Shown: piece by piece, positions 22,567-34,038 of the stretch | How positions within the stretch are numbered: the first letter of the stretch is position 1 | How the letters are laid out: every line of letters starts with the position of its first letter | NCBI RefSeq assembly: GCF_000090795.2 | Contig: NW_003546373.1 | Span: forward strand, 100,837 to 148,930 | Reading direction: 5' to 3' | Length of the DNA stretch: 48,094 bases | Source: Amphimedon queenslandica | Lineage: Eukaryota; Porifera; Demospongiae; Haplosclerida; Niphatidae | Notes under the pieces: model-generated | Seen by the model: the letters and a program-made list of their open reading frames with translations, nothing else | Told to the model about the DNA's origin: nothing | Database searches by the model: none | Position numbers and translations under genes: made by a program

Positions 22567-22769
22567 TATATAGTGGTTTTTAAGGATAATAATTTTTGTG
22601 AAGGACCTGTATCCAGAGGTTCACAAAATTAACTTTTTCACTATTCTATCATCTTGTACTGTATTAAATTTCAAGGAATAAAGTTTTTTTAAGGAATAAA
22701 ATTTTTTGAATCTTAAAAAATTTGATAAATTTGCAAAATTTGTTATGCTTGAAAAGAACCATTATACTG
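22567..22769. mobile_element. MITE subfamily C, copy 1
   Basis: Inverted-repeat ends: left ATATAGTGGTTTTTAAGG, right CCATTATACTG followed by TA. The equivalent intron position in units 1 and 2 (about 410 and 9650) lacks it, so the site is empty there. Confidence 0.75.
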
Positions 22770-22797
22770 TAACAGAGTTAGCTACAGTGTAGATCTA

Positions 22798-22965
22798 CTG
22801 TATAAAAGGAAATTTTGGAGGTAGTTAAATTTGGTGAATTTGGCATTTTAATACCCATTCACCAGAATAAAAATCGACCATTTTGAGGCATGCTCAATGG
22901 CACATGGCCACCAAAATTTAGCAATTCGGCAAATTTAACTCCCTCCAAAATTTCCTTCTATACAG
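22798..22965. mobile_element. MITE subfamily B, copy 1
   Basis: Starts CTGTATAAAAGGAAATTTTG and ends CAAAATTTCCTTCTATACAG, flanked by TA on both sides. The empty site is 'agatctataagcac' in unit 1 (about 438). Confidence 0.8.
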
Positions 22966-23094
22966 TATAAGCACATTTTTTGAGTTTAGGAAAGCATTTT
23001 TTATTTACTTTTTGTTTATATCAGGTACATACAGTGACATCACATCCAGGAAGGACTATCAGTTAATGTTAGAGTTAAAGTGAAATTTGAGTAA

Positions 23095-25070
23095 ATGAAA
23101 AAGAAGGAAAGGAAAAGGAGAGAGATATATGAAGGTAAAAGACAAAAGAAAAGAGAAAGGAAGGAGGAAGGGTGTGGGAGAGTGAGGCTGAACATGGATA
23201 ACTGTATTATCACACATCAGTTAATTCTTTCTCTCTTCTTTTCTTCCCTCTACAGCTACCATGACTCACTTCGACAGCTTCAAACTTGTCAACACCATAA
23301 CTACTGTACGTGTATGTGTTCAATAATATTATTTTTTATGGCATACCATACATGCTATACTCCAGTAGTAATTCAATGAGACCATACTGTTCTGAAAATT
23401 ACTAATTATTGTTGTGTCATAATGCAGCTAAAATTTTTAATCTGTTCAGTGCATGTAGCATTCATCACATTCCAGTAGTTACTCTCATTCTATTTCCTTT
23501 TAAGGGCCAATTGATTAATTATAGAAAGCTTTTGTAATCAATAAACTGAAATGCAGGATTATCTCAATACATGTTTATAATTATGCACATGCATATAAGA
23601 GTCATGCATATGTATTTGCTTTGGCTTCTCAATTTACTGCACTTTATGCATGTGTCATTAAAGAAGGAAAGAATGCAATAGCATTGTCCCAGTTCTATCA
23701 TCTAATTGCAATGTTTGTTGTTGTTACAGAATTTAATTTATTTATGCCTTAAAGTGTCAGTTTATTTTGAGATTTAGACAATCATTAGTAAACACTAGCT
23801 CAGCAGTCAGCACATTATATACTTTAGGAAACTTTAAACCATTCATTAAATTTAAATACATGTAGATCTATTAAATAAGAGACTTCTTTATCATTTGAAA
23901 AAAATTTCAATGTACAGTATGTATCAACTAAAATATTAAATATTCAAAATTGGTGTCCCAAAACCTCCCTTTCTTTGAAACTTGACTGTACATGTATGTA
24001 TAGTTTTGTGTTCTATTTTTGAAGCAATATTACATGGTTTATGCTATGTGTTGATGTACATGTACATATATATTGTATCATGTTTTGTTGGAGCATAATG
24101 TATTTTAAGAAAAGTATGCACTCTATTACATAAAATAATTACATCAGGTTACTATAGTTGTTTTAGAAAATTTTTTGCAGTGAATAATCATAAACACTAA
24201 CTCTTTTTTGTGTACTCCTTCTATTAGGGATCTGCTATTATAATGATGCAAAGCATAATGCAACATTGCCATGTTTTGATAGAGCTTTATGTCTTTTTCT
24301 GAGGTTTTCAAATTCATAAACCCTTTTTATGACACTAAAACTTCAGTTGCAATATATAAAGAATTAATATTATAGTAGGTGTACTTACCTCTTTATTATA
24401 AAATTGCTTTTGCAAATTCTTGGAATTTGTTGTTTACTTAGTACGAACCACAGTATAACTGCTCCCCAGTTCAATCTTTCGTTCACTCCCTTTGTTATTT
24501 TATTTCAGACTCCCTCTTGTGTGTACAAGCAAGTACTTTCCCAAGCACCAATGCTTAGTTTACAATTTAAAACTTTCAGTGGGTGATACATTGAATGTAC
24601 AAACACTACCTGTATTATGTATTGATGTAATTATAATCTGCATAAGGAGGACAAGGAAATTGTCATTTACTCATTCATAATGAATGTATCTCTAATGGTT
24701 CATATAACTCTGAATTGATGCATTACATTCATTTTGTAAAAAATTGTATGCAATAAACTTGTTGTTCACAAACAGTTTTTACTGCATAATTAGCACTTTT
24801 GATCCTTCGGCTTATAGTATCTGTTAGCCTGTTACTATTCTTAATAAAATGTTGATTCAAGAAGTAGATGTGCATGTACTGTAGCCTCAAGTAGCCAGAC
24901 CACAACCTGTACTGTACATGTTACTCTTAAAGAGTAATTATTATACAAGTTTTAAAAGTAACCAAATTTGGTCAAAGTAGAGCCTGACAGGCCTCTGCCT
25001 GACTATAGTCAAAGTGTCTCTAATAACAATAATACCTGTGGTAAAGCAGCACAAACCAGTCATTAATGAC
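23095..25070. other. leader region of unit 3, no gene
   Basis: Polypurine tract (23095-23190), ctctacag block (about 23250), the block at 23630-23770, then blocks equivalent to 2620-3200 of unit 1. The part equivalent to 1860-2500 of unit 1 is largely missing. No sustained conserved frame. Confidence 0.5.
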
Positions 25071-25077
25071 CGTGAAG

Positions 25078-25157
25078 CCAATTTGGGTATCAATTAAACA
25101 GTTGCCTGTCGATAAATCAACAATGAATTTCATTATGCATTAGATATTCTATAAAAG
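25078..25157 (+). promoter_or_regulatory. promoter of SC3: CCAAT and TATA boxes
   Basis: GCCAATTTGGGT near 25077 and TATAAAAG at 25150-25157. The TATA-to-ATG distance is 58 bp against 81-86 in the others, because about 28 bp of leader ('cacttgtac...' region) is deleted. Confidence 0.65.
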
Positions 25158-25207
25158 CTGTGCATTCGGACCATTGCTATTACTTTATGCTATTTCCTTA
25201 ATTGAGA

Positions 25208-25936
25208 ATGTTTACCATTTTTCTTCTTTGCTGTTTTCTTGTCGTTGCTTCAAGTGATGGTGCTGTAACTACAAAGAAAAGAGATGTAGCTGCTGTCACT
25301 GACTGGGTGCACAAAATCAGTAAGAGGCATGGCTATCAACTGGAAGTACGTCAAGACCTCACTGCTTGTTTAAACCAGCTTCAAAGCGATCTTCCTTCCT
25401 ATTGCAACTTCACAGAGCTTTCAGGTGGTCTCTCAGATCTCCCTGCTTCATCCCTCACTGATGCTCAGCTCACTGCTCTCAACAATGTTTACTCTCGATT
25501 TTGTGTCTCAGCTTGCATCGATCCAATTGACACCTACTACAATTGTATAGTGACAAATAATGATGCCTTAAGGGATTATCTCGTTACCTTGATTCGTCAA
25601 GGTGTTTGTGGACAGGAGAGTGGAGACTATTGTGAGGTGAGGTACATAAGGCAATATCGAGGAGATTACTCAAGTTTCCAACGTTTGTTAAATTCCTGTC
25701 CATCAAGTACCTCTGGTGGAGGAATATCCTGCAGTTCAGCTCCTTCCACTTGTCTTTCTAGTGTTCGCACATTCAGTGATAGGATGGGTTGTTGTACTGA
25801 GCCATATCTTGGATCTGGTATCAACTCATGCAGTGGTGTTAGTGTGGATGAGCCTTGTACTGGAGTATCCAGTGCTACTGGACTAGTAGCTCCTGTCTTT
25901 GTGATGATACTCAGTTTGGTTGGATTTTTGGCCTGA
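25208..25936 (+). CDS. SC3: secreted cysteine-rich, probably GPI-anchored protein, paralogue 3
   Basis: Single exon, 242 residues from the first ATG. Signal peptide MFTIFLLCCFLVVASS, TKKR and SKR sites, 14 body cysteines, NFT sequon, hydrophobic tail ending GFLA. Belongs with SC1/SC5 at the N-terminus (CLNQLQS...NFTELSGG) and with SC4/SC5 in the middle (IDPIDTYYN, QYRGDYS). The region before cysteine 9 is slightly longer (CPSSTSGGGISC). AATAAA at 26046-26051. Family not recognised. Confidence 0.85.
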   Translation: MFTIFLLCCFLVVASSDGAVTTKKRDVAAVTDWVHKISKRHGYQLEVRQDLTACLNQLQSDLPSYCNFTELSGGLSDLPASSLTDAQLTALNNVYSRFCVSACIDPIDTYYNCIVTNNDALRDYLVTLIRQGVCGQESGDYCEVRYIRQYRGDYSSFQRLLNSCPSSTSGGGISCSSAPSTCLSSVRTFSDRMGCCTEPYLGSGINSCSGVSVDEPCTGVSSATGLVAPVFVMILSLVGFLA

Positions 25937-26353
25937 GGCTGCCACTGCTGTATGCCATGAACAATATCGAGACTAGCTTTTGAACCGTAGTTTAATTTTA
26001 CTTATAATAGAGTTTGCATTAGTTGTGAAGTTGTTTTTTTTGATAAATAAAGTTTCTTTGATGAATAAAATCAGTTATCAGTTAATAATTAATAACAAAT
26101 TGCCAAGTGAATTGCACCATGTAGATTGCATCAGAACTTCATTGAAGTGATATATTTACAAATATCATGGATAAATATAGTCTGGTTGAACTAGACTGAT
26201 AACTACTTTAATTCCAAGATTATGCCATTTTTAAAAATTATAATGCACCTGCTTAATGAATGGCTCTGTCACTTTGACTGTTTTGATCACAGGTTGCCAG
26301 CAACAAAGTTGCCTAGTAATGTTTGTACATTAAACTCATGCATGCAGTTCTGT
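25937..26353. other. 3' flank of SC3
   Basis: Collinear with the flanks of SC2, SC4 and SC5; AATAAA at 26046-26051. No gene. Confidence 0.5.
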
Positions 26354-26440
26354 AAGCCTTGTACTGGAGTATCCAGTGCTACTGGACTAGTAGCTCCTGT
26401 CTTTGTGATGATACTCAGTTTGGTTGGATTTTTGGCCTGA
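26354..26440 (+). pseudogene. orphan 3' end of an SC gene (unit 3)
   Basis: PCTGVSSATGLVAPVFVMIL and the rest of the tail to the stop, nearly identical in DNA sequence to the SC3 3' end, but without a gene body. It is followed by a second copy of the SC 3' untranslated region. Confidence 0.75.
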
Positions 26441-27263
26441 GGCTACTATGCTGTGTGCGATGAACATAAAGAGACTATCTCTTGAATAGTTTAGTTTTAG
26501 TTATGTTAGTATAGAGTTTGAAGTCAGTTGTGAATTTTTTTGATAAAGATATCAGTGAATAATAAATTGCCAAATTATAATTGCACTATCATAAGTTCGT
26601 AATTTGCAATAAAGTGATGCATTTATTATAGATAAATATTAAGCCAGACTAGAATTATACTTAGATTTATATGTTCATCAGGATCATTCCTGTTAAATAA
26701 CGCATATACATGTACACATGTAATGAATTCTGGCACCATGCTGCTTTGACTGTTTTGATCACAGGTTGCCTATTTCTTGGCAACAACATGTTTTTTGTAA
26801 ACAGTCATAGTAGAGCTAATAATAATAGTAATAATGATAAATGTTGCTTACAAGATCAGAGTAACTACAAATGTTGCTGGCAACAAGTTGCCTCATGTAT
26901 GAAGGCCTTAATGACGACACATTCAGAAATACCGCCATGGTATAGCGGGTTATTTTTGAGGGTAACAAATTTCACAAATTTTGCAGATTTTTCAAGATTC
27001 AAGAATTAATTTCCTTGAAAATCAATTTGATGGGGTACAAGATGGCAGAATAGTCAAAATTTGCAAAAATTAATTCAGCAAACTTCCTGCATCTATGCTT
27101 CCTGATATGGTTCATTCTCAAAATTTATTATCCTCAATAAAAACACTATACAGTAGGATGGGCTAACACCACTACATGAGTTGACATCAGATGCTCAGTA
27201 CAACAACCCATCCTATCACTGAATATCATGACATTAAGGCCTTCTAGCAACATTTGTAGTTAC
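26441..27263. repeat. fold-back structure 1 with captured SC fragments
   Basis: A second SC 3' flank (26441-26760) leads into an inverted repeat. The arm at about 26869-26928 ('aactacaaatgttgctggca', 'gaaggccttaatg') pairs with about 27206-27263. The centre holds short forward and reversed pieces of the SC coding region around the MGCC codons. A subfamily C MITE (26932-27153) is inserted near the centre. Confidence 0.65.
26932..27153. mobile_element. MITE subfamily C, copy in fold-back 1
   Basis: Left end CCGCCATGGTATAGCGGGTT, right end AACACTATACAG, flanked by TA. It split the SC-derived phrase 'cattcag..ataggatggg', giving an internal empty-site comparison. Confidence 0.75.
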
Positions 27264-28000
27264 TTTGCAGAGGTGTATTTAGGTGGGGGCTGAGGGGGCT
27301 TGAGCACCCTCTTAATGGGTGGGCTCAGAAAAAATTACTGAAGTCCTGGACTCTTGCATCACTACCAAACCTCTTAACAAAGGTATTTAGCCCCCTGATC
27401 ATGATTTCAGCAGTTTCCAGTGCTTTATTAAGGAGCAGTCAGAAGTACCAGTAACATGGCAGTATGCTTGAAATAATCTTGGCCCCACCCATAATTGACG
27501 AAAATGCAGGAAAAGGCTGTTTTACCAGCATTGAAGAAGCAATCTATTTTTTTACGATCTAGGGGTGAAGCCCCCAGGTTGTTCCTATAATTGATTTCAC
27601 TAATAATAAATACAGTGGTTGTGTGGGTGGATAACAGAAAACTATTATTAATTTATTATGCCATCAAGCATGTACATAATGTATGGTTCAAAATGGTGGG
27701 GTTTATTTTGGCAAATGCCTATTCTATTTAAATGCCAAATTTGTCAAAATTTATTGCCTCCAAAATTAAATTACCATCTATACAGTAAATGTACATGTAC
27801 ATGTACATGTATGTTAAAATACTTACTCAAATCTCCTAACAGAGAGTGATACTGGAGGATGAGACAGTTGAGTAGCTATTACTGACCACTTGCAGCTGCT
27901 GGAAATGACCAGCCATGATGTAATTGATAGTAGACTGAGGTGAACTATCTGTATGATGCAAGGAAGGCAAGAAATAAAGAATGAATCATTATAAATACCA
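27264..28000. other. mixed repetitive DNA, no gene
   Basis: 27264-27600 has the look of a dispersed repeat ('aggtgtatttaggtgggg' near its start, a common style of hAT end) but I found no matching far end. About 27680-27790 contains a degenerate MITE B-like piece and an ACATGT run (27787-27812). No sustained frame. Confidence 0.4.
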
Positions 28001-28160
28001 TATAGCACTTCATTTTTGCAGCGCTTTATTTTGTCAATTTTGTTGTAAAATTATAATTAGAGAATCTTGTGTACACTTATGCATTACTGAGCATGCACAT
28101 TAATGATTGGCAGTTTTAATATTGGCAAATCTGCTTGTAAACCACCAATAAAACCTGATA
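27998..28160. mobile_element. degenerate MITE subfamily D, reversed copy
   Basis: Begins CCATATAGCACTTCATTTTT after TA and contains 'ttggcagttttaatattggc', matching the complement of subfamily D members at 45553 and 46906. The right end is eroded. Confidence 0.5.
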
Positions 28161-28164
28161 AATT

Positions 28165-29105
28165 GATAATAAAATTGATAAAGATATCAGCTAATAATAC
28201 ATTGCCAAATTAATTGCACTTTCAGATTGCATCATAAGTTCATAATTTGCAATAAAAGTGATACATTTATCATGGATGAGAATATTAAGCCAGACTAAAT
28301 TATACTTTGATTTAGCTCTATATGTTCATTTAAAGGATTATTTCAATTCTGGCACTGCTTTAACTGTTTTGATCACAGGTTGCCAGCAACTTTCTACTCT
28401 TGGCAACATGTTTTTCATAGCCAGAGCTAATAATAGTACAGTAATAATGATTGATAAATGTTGCTTACAAGATCAAAATAACCACAAAATGTTGCTAGCA
28501 ACAAGTTGCCTTGTGTATGAAAGCATTAATGTCAACACATTCAGTGATAGAATGGGCCAACACCACTGCATGAGATCCAAGATATGGCTCAGTACAGCAA
28601 CCCATCCTATTACTGAAAATATTAACATTAAAGCCTTCATACACGTGGTAACTTGTTGCTAGCAACATTTGTAGTTATTTTGATCTTGTAAGCAACATTT
28701 ATCATTATTACTATTACTATTAGCTCTGCCGGCTATGATTGTTTANNNNNNNNNNNNNNNNNNNNNNNNNNNNNNNNNNNNNNNNNNNNNNNNNNNNNNN
28801 NNNNNNNNNNNNNNNNNNNNNNNNNNNNNNNNNNNNNNNNNNNNNNNNNNNNNNNNNNNNNNNNNNNNNNNNNNNNNNNTCAAAGTAACCACAAAGTTGC
28901 ATGCAACAATGTTGCCCCGTGTATGATAGCCTTTATATAAATGGAATAATTATGATGAACATATAAATCAATTTTAAGTCTAGTTTAATATTCATCCATA
29001 ATAAATGCATCACTTTATTGCAAATTATGAACTGACATTAATGCTATCTGAAAGCTCAATTAATTTGACAATTTTTTACGGTGACACTAATATAACTAAA
29101 ACTAA
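28165..29105. repeat. fold-back structure 2, with 134-bp gap
   Basis: The arm at 28418-28546 is the reverse complement of about 28613-28738 ('atgttgctagcaacaagttg', 'gcttacaagatcaaaataac'). The loop (28547-28612) holds an antisense fragment of the SC coding region around the MGCC/EPYLGS codons. The SC 3'-flank piece at 28170-28360 recurs reversed at about 28940-29105. Ns at 28746-28879 fall where the palindrome arms meet, a typical place for assembly failure. Confidence 0.7.
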
Positions 29106-29155
29106 ACTATTCAAGAGGTAGCCTCTATATGTTCATGGCACACAGTAACAACATT

Positions 29156-29275
29156 CAGACCAAAAATCCAACCAAACTAAGTATCATCACAAAGACAGGA
29201 GCTACTAGTCCAGTAGCACTGGATACTCCAGTACAAGGCTCATCCACACTAACAGTGTTAGTGTGGATGAGCCTT
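29156..29275 (-). pseudogene. reversed SC 3' end with perfect hairpin
   Basis: On the minus strand this reads the SC tail (VSVDEPCTGVSSATGLVAPV onward). It ends in a perfect 19-bp inverted repeat, aaggctcatccacactaac at 29235-29253 and its complement at 29257-29275 around a 3-base loop, where the sequence turns back into forward orientation. Confidence 0.75.
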
Positions 29276-29338
29276 AATTGTGCTACTGGCCCTGTCTTTT
29301 TGATGATACTCAGTTTGAGTGACTGTTGGATTTGACAA
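29257..29338 (+). pseudogene. forward SC 3' fragment adjoining the hairpin
   Basis: Forward copy of the SC tail with deletions ('gctactggccctgtcttttt', 'gatactcagtttg'). Shares the hairpin arm with the reversed fragment. Confidence 0.6.
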
Positions 29339-29755
29339 ATTGTAGTCTGATTGTTGATATGGATCTGCATGTATTATGTATGAACTTAATTCATTATCTC
29401 TGGTATAGTATTTTGGGTGAAGACATCCATACAGGAGTTGCCATAAAAGGGGGACCGGACAGGAATTGCAAAGGACTTAAAGGATAAAATAGGGACAGGG
29501 ACTACATGGGACTTGTGGCAGATTTAGGGTCAAATACACCTCAGTGTATTTAAATACAAATACCTTTTACTGAATGGCCGTATTTAACTACAATTACAAA
29601 TACTTGACAAGATTGGAATATTTGATGCATCATTTACACATGATGTTCAAAAGTGCATGAACCAAAGCTCGCATTTACATTTTAGCTAAATTAATATTAC
29701 ATGCTGATCTTTTTTATTCTGCATGGTAAACCTCTTTTTCATTGGAAGTATTTTT
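29339..29755. other. spacer, no gene seen
   Basis: Non-coding; contains a piece resembling dispersed repeat sequence ('aaatacaaatacctttt', 29545-29620) that I cannot classify. Confidence 0.4.
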
Positions 29756-29872
29756 CACCTCATGCAGTGGTGTTAGTGTGCATGAGCCTTGTACTGGAGT
29801 ATCAAGTGCTACTGGACTAGTAGCTCCTGTCTTTGTGATGATACTCAGTTTGACTGTTAGATGTTTGATCTG
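29756..29872 (+). pseudogene. second orphan 3' end of an SC gene (unit 3)
   Basis: 'tcacctcatgcagtggtgtt' through the GPI-signal tail, about 35 codons, with a 3-nt insertion near the end (LTVRCLI in place of LVGFL). No body upstream. Confidence 0.7.
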
Positions 29873-30210
29873 ATTGTTGATATGGATCTACCAGTACATG
29901 TATCATGCATGAACATAATTATAACTGTACTGAAACTGAATTTTGGGTGAAGACCTCGGTGAAACATTAGTAATTTATTAATTTTTTTCATCATCTGTTG
30001 GGCGTGGTTAATCAATATAATTAATTCATGCAGAATGGAGACAGTTTTCACTGTGAATGCAATCATAAAGTCCTATTTCTAGTGATGTTGAAACTTCAGG
30101 ACTAATCTCATCTGATTCCTTACGGAGAGTGAAGAGGGGAAAGAGAAAGCGTTCTACAGAACCTGAGACTGAGTCGACTGGTACTACAACAGAGGAAAGG
30201 CCCTCTAAGT

Positions 30211-30621
30211 TAGTCTCACCATATATCAGGCTATATGGTCTCACAAGCCAGACCATTCCCGAGGGGTCCGAACGGCCCTACAAATTGTACCTGATTTCCG
30301 GATTTTAGTCTTGATTTCTGGGTTTCTCTTTATTTATGATTTATTTAGATTTCTCTGATTTCAATGGATTTCTAGTGATTTCCCTGGATTTCTGCTGATT
30401 AGGTGGATTTCTGTGATTTCATGAAGATTTCTCTAGGTGTGTGCGAGATTTCTCAGGCGTTACGGGCCCCTCGACCATTCCCCAGCCTACAGGCTGGGGA
30501 ATGGTCTGGCTCAGAGGAGGTAGGACACGGTTGACCTTTGAGCAATAATAACAGTCATTGGGGTAGATCAGGGTAGATGCCAATGACTGTAGGCTCGAGA
30601 ATGGTCTGGCTTGCGAGACTA
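30211..30621. mobile_element. 411-bp TAGTCTC-ended MITE with 9-bp target duplication
   Basis: Begins TAGTCTCAC and ends GCGAGACTA, with inner inverted repeats (ccagaccattccc / gggaatggtctgg). Flanked by CCTCTAAGT at 30202-30210 and 30622-30630. Paralogous exon copies at 37313 and 42953 carry a single CCTCTAAGT. A 9-bp duplication suggests a Mutator-like mobiliser; this is inference. Confidence 0.85.
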
Positions 30622-31109
30622 CCTCTAAGTGTAGCCATGTTGAGCCTGATTTTGAACTGTGACCACCTTTAGAATCCCCTTTGTCATTAAAGGATGAAGC
30701 AGGACCAAATGCAGTTGCTGATGAAGCTCTATAACACCTCACAAAATAAAGAACCGCTTGATAGTGACCATCAATCAATTATTGATAAATCAGTGGAGAT
30801 AATAAAAGAGACTAATAATGGTGATATTTTTGCAGATACTGATGAAGAGGGTGCCACTGAATGAAGCTGGTGATTACTCTACACTTTTAAACAGTGACAG
30901 TGAGTCTGATGATGATGGTCTACCTACTGTTAGTTTCTGTAAAGGGGATTGATCTGGTAAGTGACTACATGTTCAATAGATATGGATTTGCTAATTTTTA
31001 TAACCTAATGTAAGGTTTTATTTTATTTTTATGCCATAGTAACTTACATATTATTTATGAACATAATGTTTAAGAGGTACTATATAATTTTTCTATTTTA
31101 TTACATTTT

Positions 31110-31685
31110 TATGGTGGAAAGAGTTGCCAATCAAAATAAGACTTTTGTGAATTTTCAAAGCAGCACCAAATACATTGGCCAAATTTTGTCAATAATGACT
31201 AAGAGAAAATTTTTAATTTTTATTAGATTTTCTAAGGCATATACATATCTCTATATTGTGTAGAAAGTTTGAGCTAATTCCAATCAAGTTTAAATTTTTT
31301 ATGAACTTTTAAAGTTGCTTAAAAATTGGCCCAAAGTCCCTGTACCATTGTGAAAAGATCTCAAACCAAATTTCATCAAAAATGACAAGGAGAGAATTCT
31401 ATATTTTTATAATTTTTTCTGATGCATGTACATCCCCTTATGTTGTTTAAAAAATTTGAAGTACACATAAATCCAATTGAGTTTGGATTTTTATGACTTT
31501 TTGAAGTTGCTCAAAAATTGGGCCAAAGTTCTTGCAAGATCTCAAACCAAATTTCATTGAAAATGAATTGGAGAAAATTGTTGATATATATAGACATGTA
31601 CATGTTATTGATGTAAAATTAGAGCTAATTCCAATCAAATTTGGATTTTTATGAATTTTAAAAATTGTGTACTGTATTGTGATAT
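31110..31685. repeat. satellite array, unit 3/4 boundary
   Basis: Three to four monomers of the ~170-bp family, collinear with 21815-22385. Confidence 0.8.
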
Positions 31686-31879
31686 GCATACTGATATGTA
31701 CTAACATGATAATTGATATGTACTGTAGAGATATTTTCGTTGGTTGACTGAGCACCTGTCATTAAATAGAACAGGAGGAGGAGAGAGAAGAGGAAGTACA
31801 AATGTAAGAACCATCAGCTAGGAGGAGACCAATAAGACAACATGTAATGATAGGTATGACGATAATGAATCCTTTATTA

Positions 31880-32087
31880 TTGTATAGCGGTTTTTAAGGA
31901 TAATTTTTGTGAATGACCTGTATCTAAAGGTTCACAAAATTAACTTTTGCAAATTTCCACTATTCTACCATCTTGTACTTTATTAAATTTCAAGAAATAA
32001 AATTTTTTAAGGAATAAAATTTTTTGAATCTTAAAAAATTTAATAAATTTGCAAAATTTGTTATCCTTGAAAAGAACCATTATACGG
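31880..32087. mobile_element. MITE subfamily C, copy 2
   Basis: Left TGTATAGCGGTTTTTAAGG, right CCATTATACGG then TA. Orthologous position to copy 1 at 22567, so it was probably present before that duplication. Confidence 0.8.
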
Positions 32088-32118
32088 TATGTACAGGGTT
32101 AGCTATAGTGTAAATCTA

Positions 32119-32301
32119 CCGTATAGAAGGAAATTTTGGAGGTAGTTAAATTTGGTGAATTTGGCGTTTGATAGCCATTCACTAGAATAAAATCGACCAT
32201 TTTGAGCCATTATGTGCAAATTAGCCAAATTAAAATTTGCCAATCACCAAAATGTAGCAATTCGGCAAATTTAACTCCCTCCAAAATTTCCTTCTATGCA
32301 G
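32119..32301. mobile_element. MITE subfamily B, copy 2
   Basis: CCGTATAGAAGGAAATTTTG at the left, CAAAATTTCCTTCTATGCAG at the right, TA on both sides. The best-preserved termini of this subfamily. Confidence 0.85.
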
Positions 32302-33853
32302 TATAAGCACATTTTTTGACTTTGGGAAAGCACTTTTTATTTACTTTTTGTTTGTATCAGGTACATACAGTGTCACATCACATCCAGGAAGGACTATCAG
32401 TTAATGTTAGAGTTAAAGTGAAAATTGAGTAAATGAAAAAGAAGGAAGAAAAAGGAGAGAGATATATGATAGGTAAAAGACAAAGGAAAAGAGAAAGGAA
32501 GGAGGAAGGGTGTGGGAGAGTGAGGCTGAATATGGATAACTGTATTATCACACATCAGTTCTTTCTTTATTCTTTTCTTCCCTCTACAGCTACCATGACT
32601 CGCTTCCACAGCTACAAACTTGTCAACATCATAACTACTGTACATGTATGTGTTCAATAATATAATTTTCTATGTCATACCATACATGCTATACTCCAGT
32701 AGTACTACAGAATACGGTCCAATGAGGCCATACTGTTCTATAGTTCACTGGAAATTAATAATTATTTTGTGTTATTATGCAACTAAAATTAATTTATCTG
32801 TTCAGCACATCTAACATTCATCACATTCCAGTAGTTACTCACACTTATGCTTGTACCTACTCCCTTTTATGGTCAATTGATAATTGATCTATTATAGAAA
32901 GCTTTTGTAATCAATAAACTGAATTGTGGGATCATCTCGATTCATGTTTACAATTATATGCATGCACAAGAGTAGATATTCATTACAGGTACATACTCAT
33001 GCATATGTATTTTGCTTTTGCTTCTCAATTTACAGCACTATATGTATGTATCATTAAAGAAGGAACGAAGGCAATAGCGTTGTCATTGTCTCAGTTCTAT
33101 CATCTAATTGCAATGTTTTTTTTGCTGCAGAAATTAATTTATTTATGCCTTAAAGTGTCAAAGATTTATTTGACAGTGAGACAATTATTAGTAAACACAC
33201 TTAGCTCAGCAGTCAGCACATACACTTAAAACTATTCATTATGTAATTTTAGTGCATGTATTAGATAATGAGACTTCTTTAACATTTGAAACAAATTTCA
33301 ACGTACAGTATGTATCAACTAAAGTAGTGAAGATTCAAAATTAGTGTCCTAAAAGTTTTTTTATTCTGAAATTTCACTGTACATGTATACATGTGTATAA
33401 TTTTTTGTTGTATTCTTGTGGCATATGCTATGTGTTGATGTATTTTGTACCATGTTTTGATGGAGCATTATGCATTTTTAAGGAAAGCACACACTCTATT
33501 ACGTGAAATAATTAAATAAAGTTACTATAGTTGTTTTAGCAAATTCTTAGATTAACAGCGTATAATCGTAAACAAGACTCCTACACTACCACAATTAATG
33601 TTCCATTACTATTGATTCTCCCCCACAGTTTATTCACTCCCTCATGTACTCTAGTCATATTCAGAGCCGTTACCTATTTGGTTAGAAATTCTTTAAATTT
33701 TTGATGTATAACGTATATCAAACTTAAAAGCTTCATAGCAACTAAGCATGATTCATTTTCAAGCTTTAGGTGGTTCCCTCTTCACATTATCATGCTCACT
33801 GCATTATTCTGACCATATCACCCACTGGTGGCAGAGAAAGGCAAAGCCTGTTA

Positions 33854-34038
33854 CCGTACAAGATAATTTATTGGTGAGGAATTAATATTGGCGATTGGCA
33901 GTTCTCTGAAGAAATTTCCAATATAAAATCTGCTGCTCAATAGCACTTGGCGCAAAATTGCCAATACAAATTTTGCCATTAACTTTCCACAGGCAAATTT
34001 GCCAAATATTACTCTTGCCAATAAATCATCTTGTATGG
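33854..34038. mobile_element. MITE subfamily A, copy 1
   Basis: CCGTACAAGATAATTTATTG at the left and its near-complement ending CTTGTATGG at the right, TA on both sides. Absent from the matching position of units 1 and 2 ('gcaaagccttttattttgca'). Confidence 0.85.

Larger units (their letters stand above)
21153..23094 (+). pseudogene. PWWP-type gene copy 2: broken exon 1 plus terminal exons
   Basis: The ATG at 21153 is followed by small insertions ('aattattcag', 'cat') that shift the frame within 5 codons. Further indels affect the acidic end (21530-21610). The exon finishes at a GTAAGT donor near 21671. Exons 2-7 are absent. After the satellite, the terminal exons lie at 22455-22529 (2-nt deletion and stop) and about 23025-23094 (TGA within 5 codons). 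The intron between them carries two MITEs. Confidence 0.7.
30025..32432 (+). pseudogene. PWWP-type gene copy 3: broken exon 1 plus terminal exons
   Basis: The usual start codon is lost ('attcatgcagaatgg'). Frame shifts follow within 15 codons. A 411-bp MITE (30211-30621) is inserted. The end of the exon is recognisable to the GTAAGT donor (about 30959), with TGG changed to TGA in GDWS. Terminal exons are at 31770-31843 (TAA after QM) and 32361-32432 (frame altered near the end). Exons 2-7 are absent. Confidence 0.7.

Noticed and set aside
28720..28926. ORFs spanning the N gap
   Set aside because: Mostly unknown residues translated from Ns.
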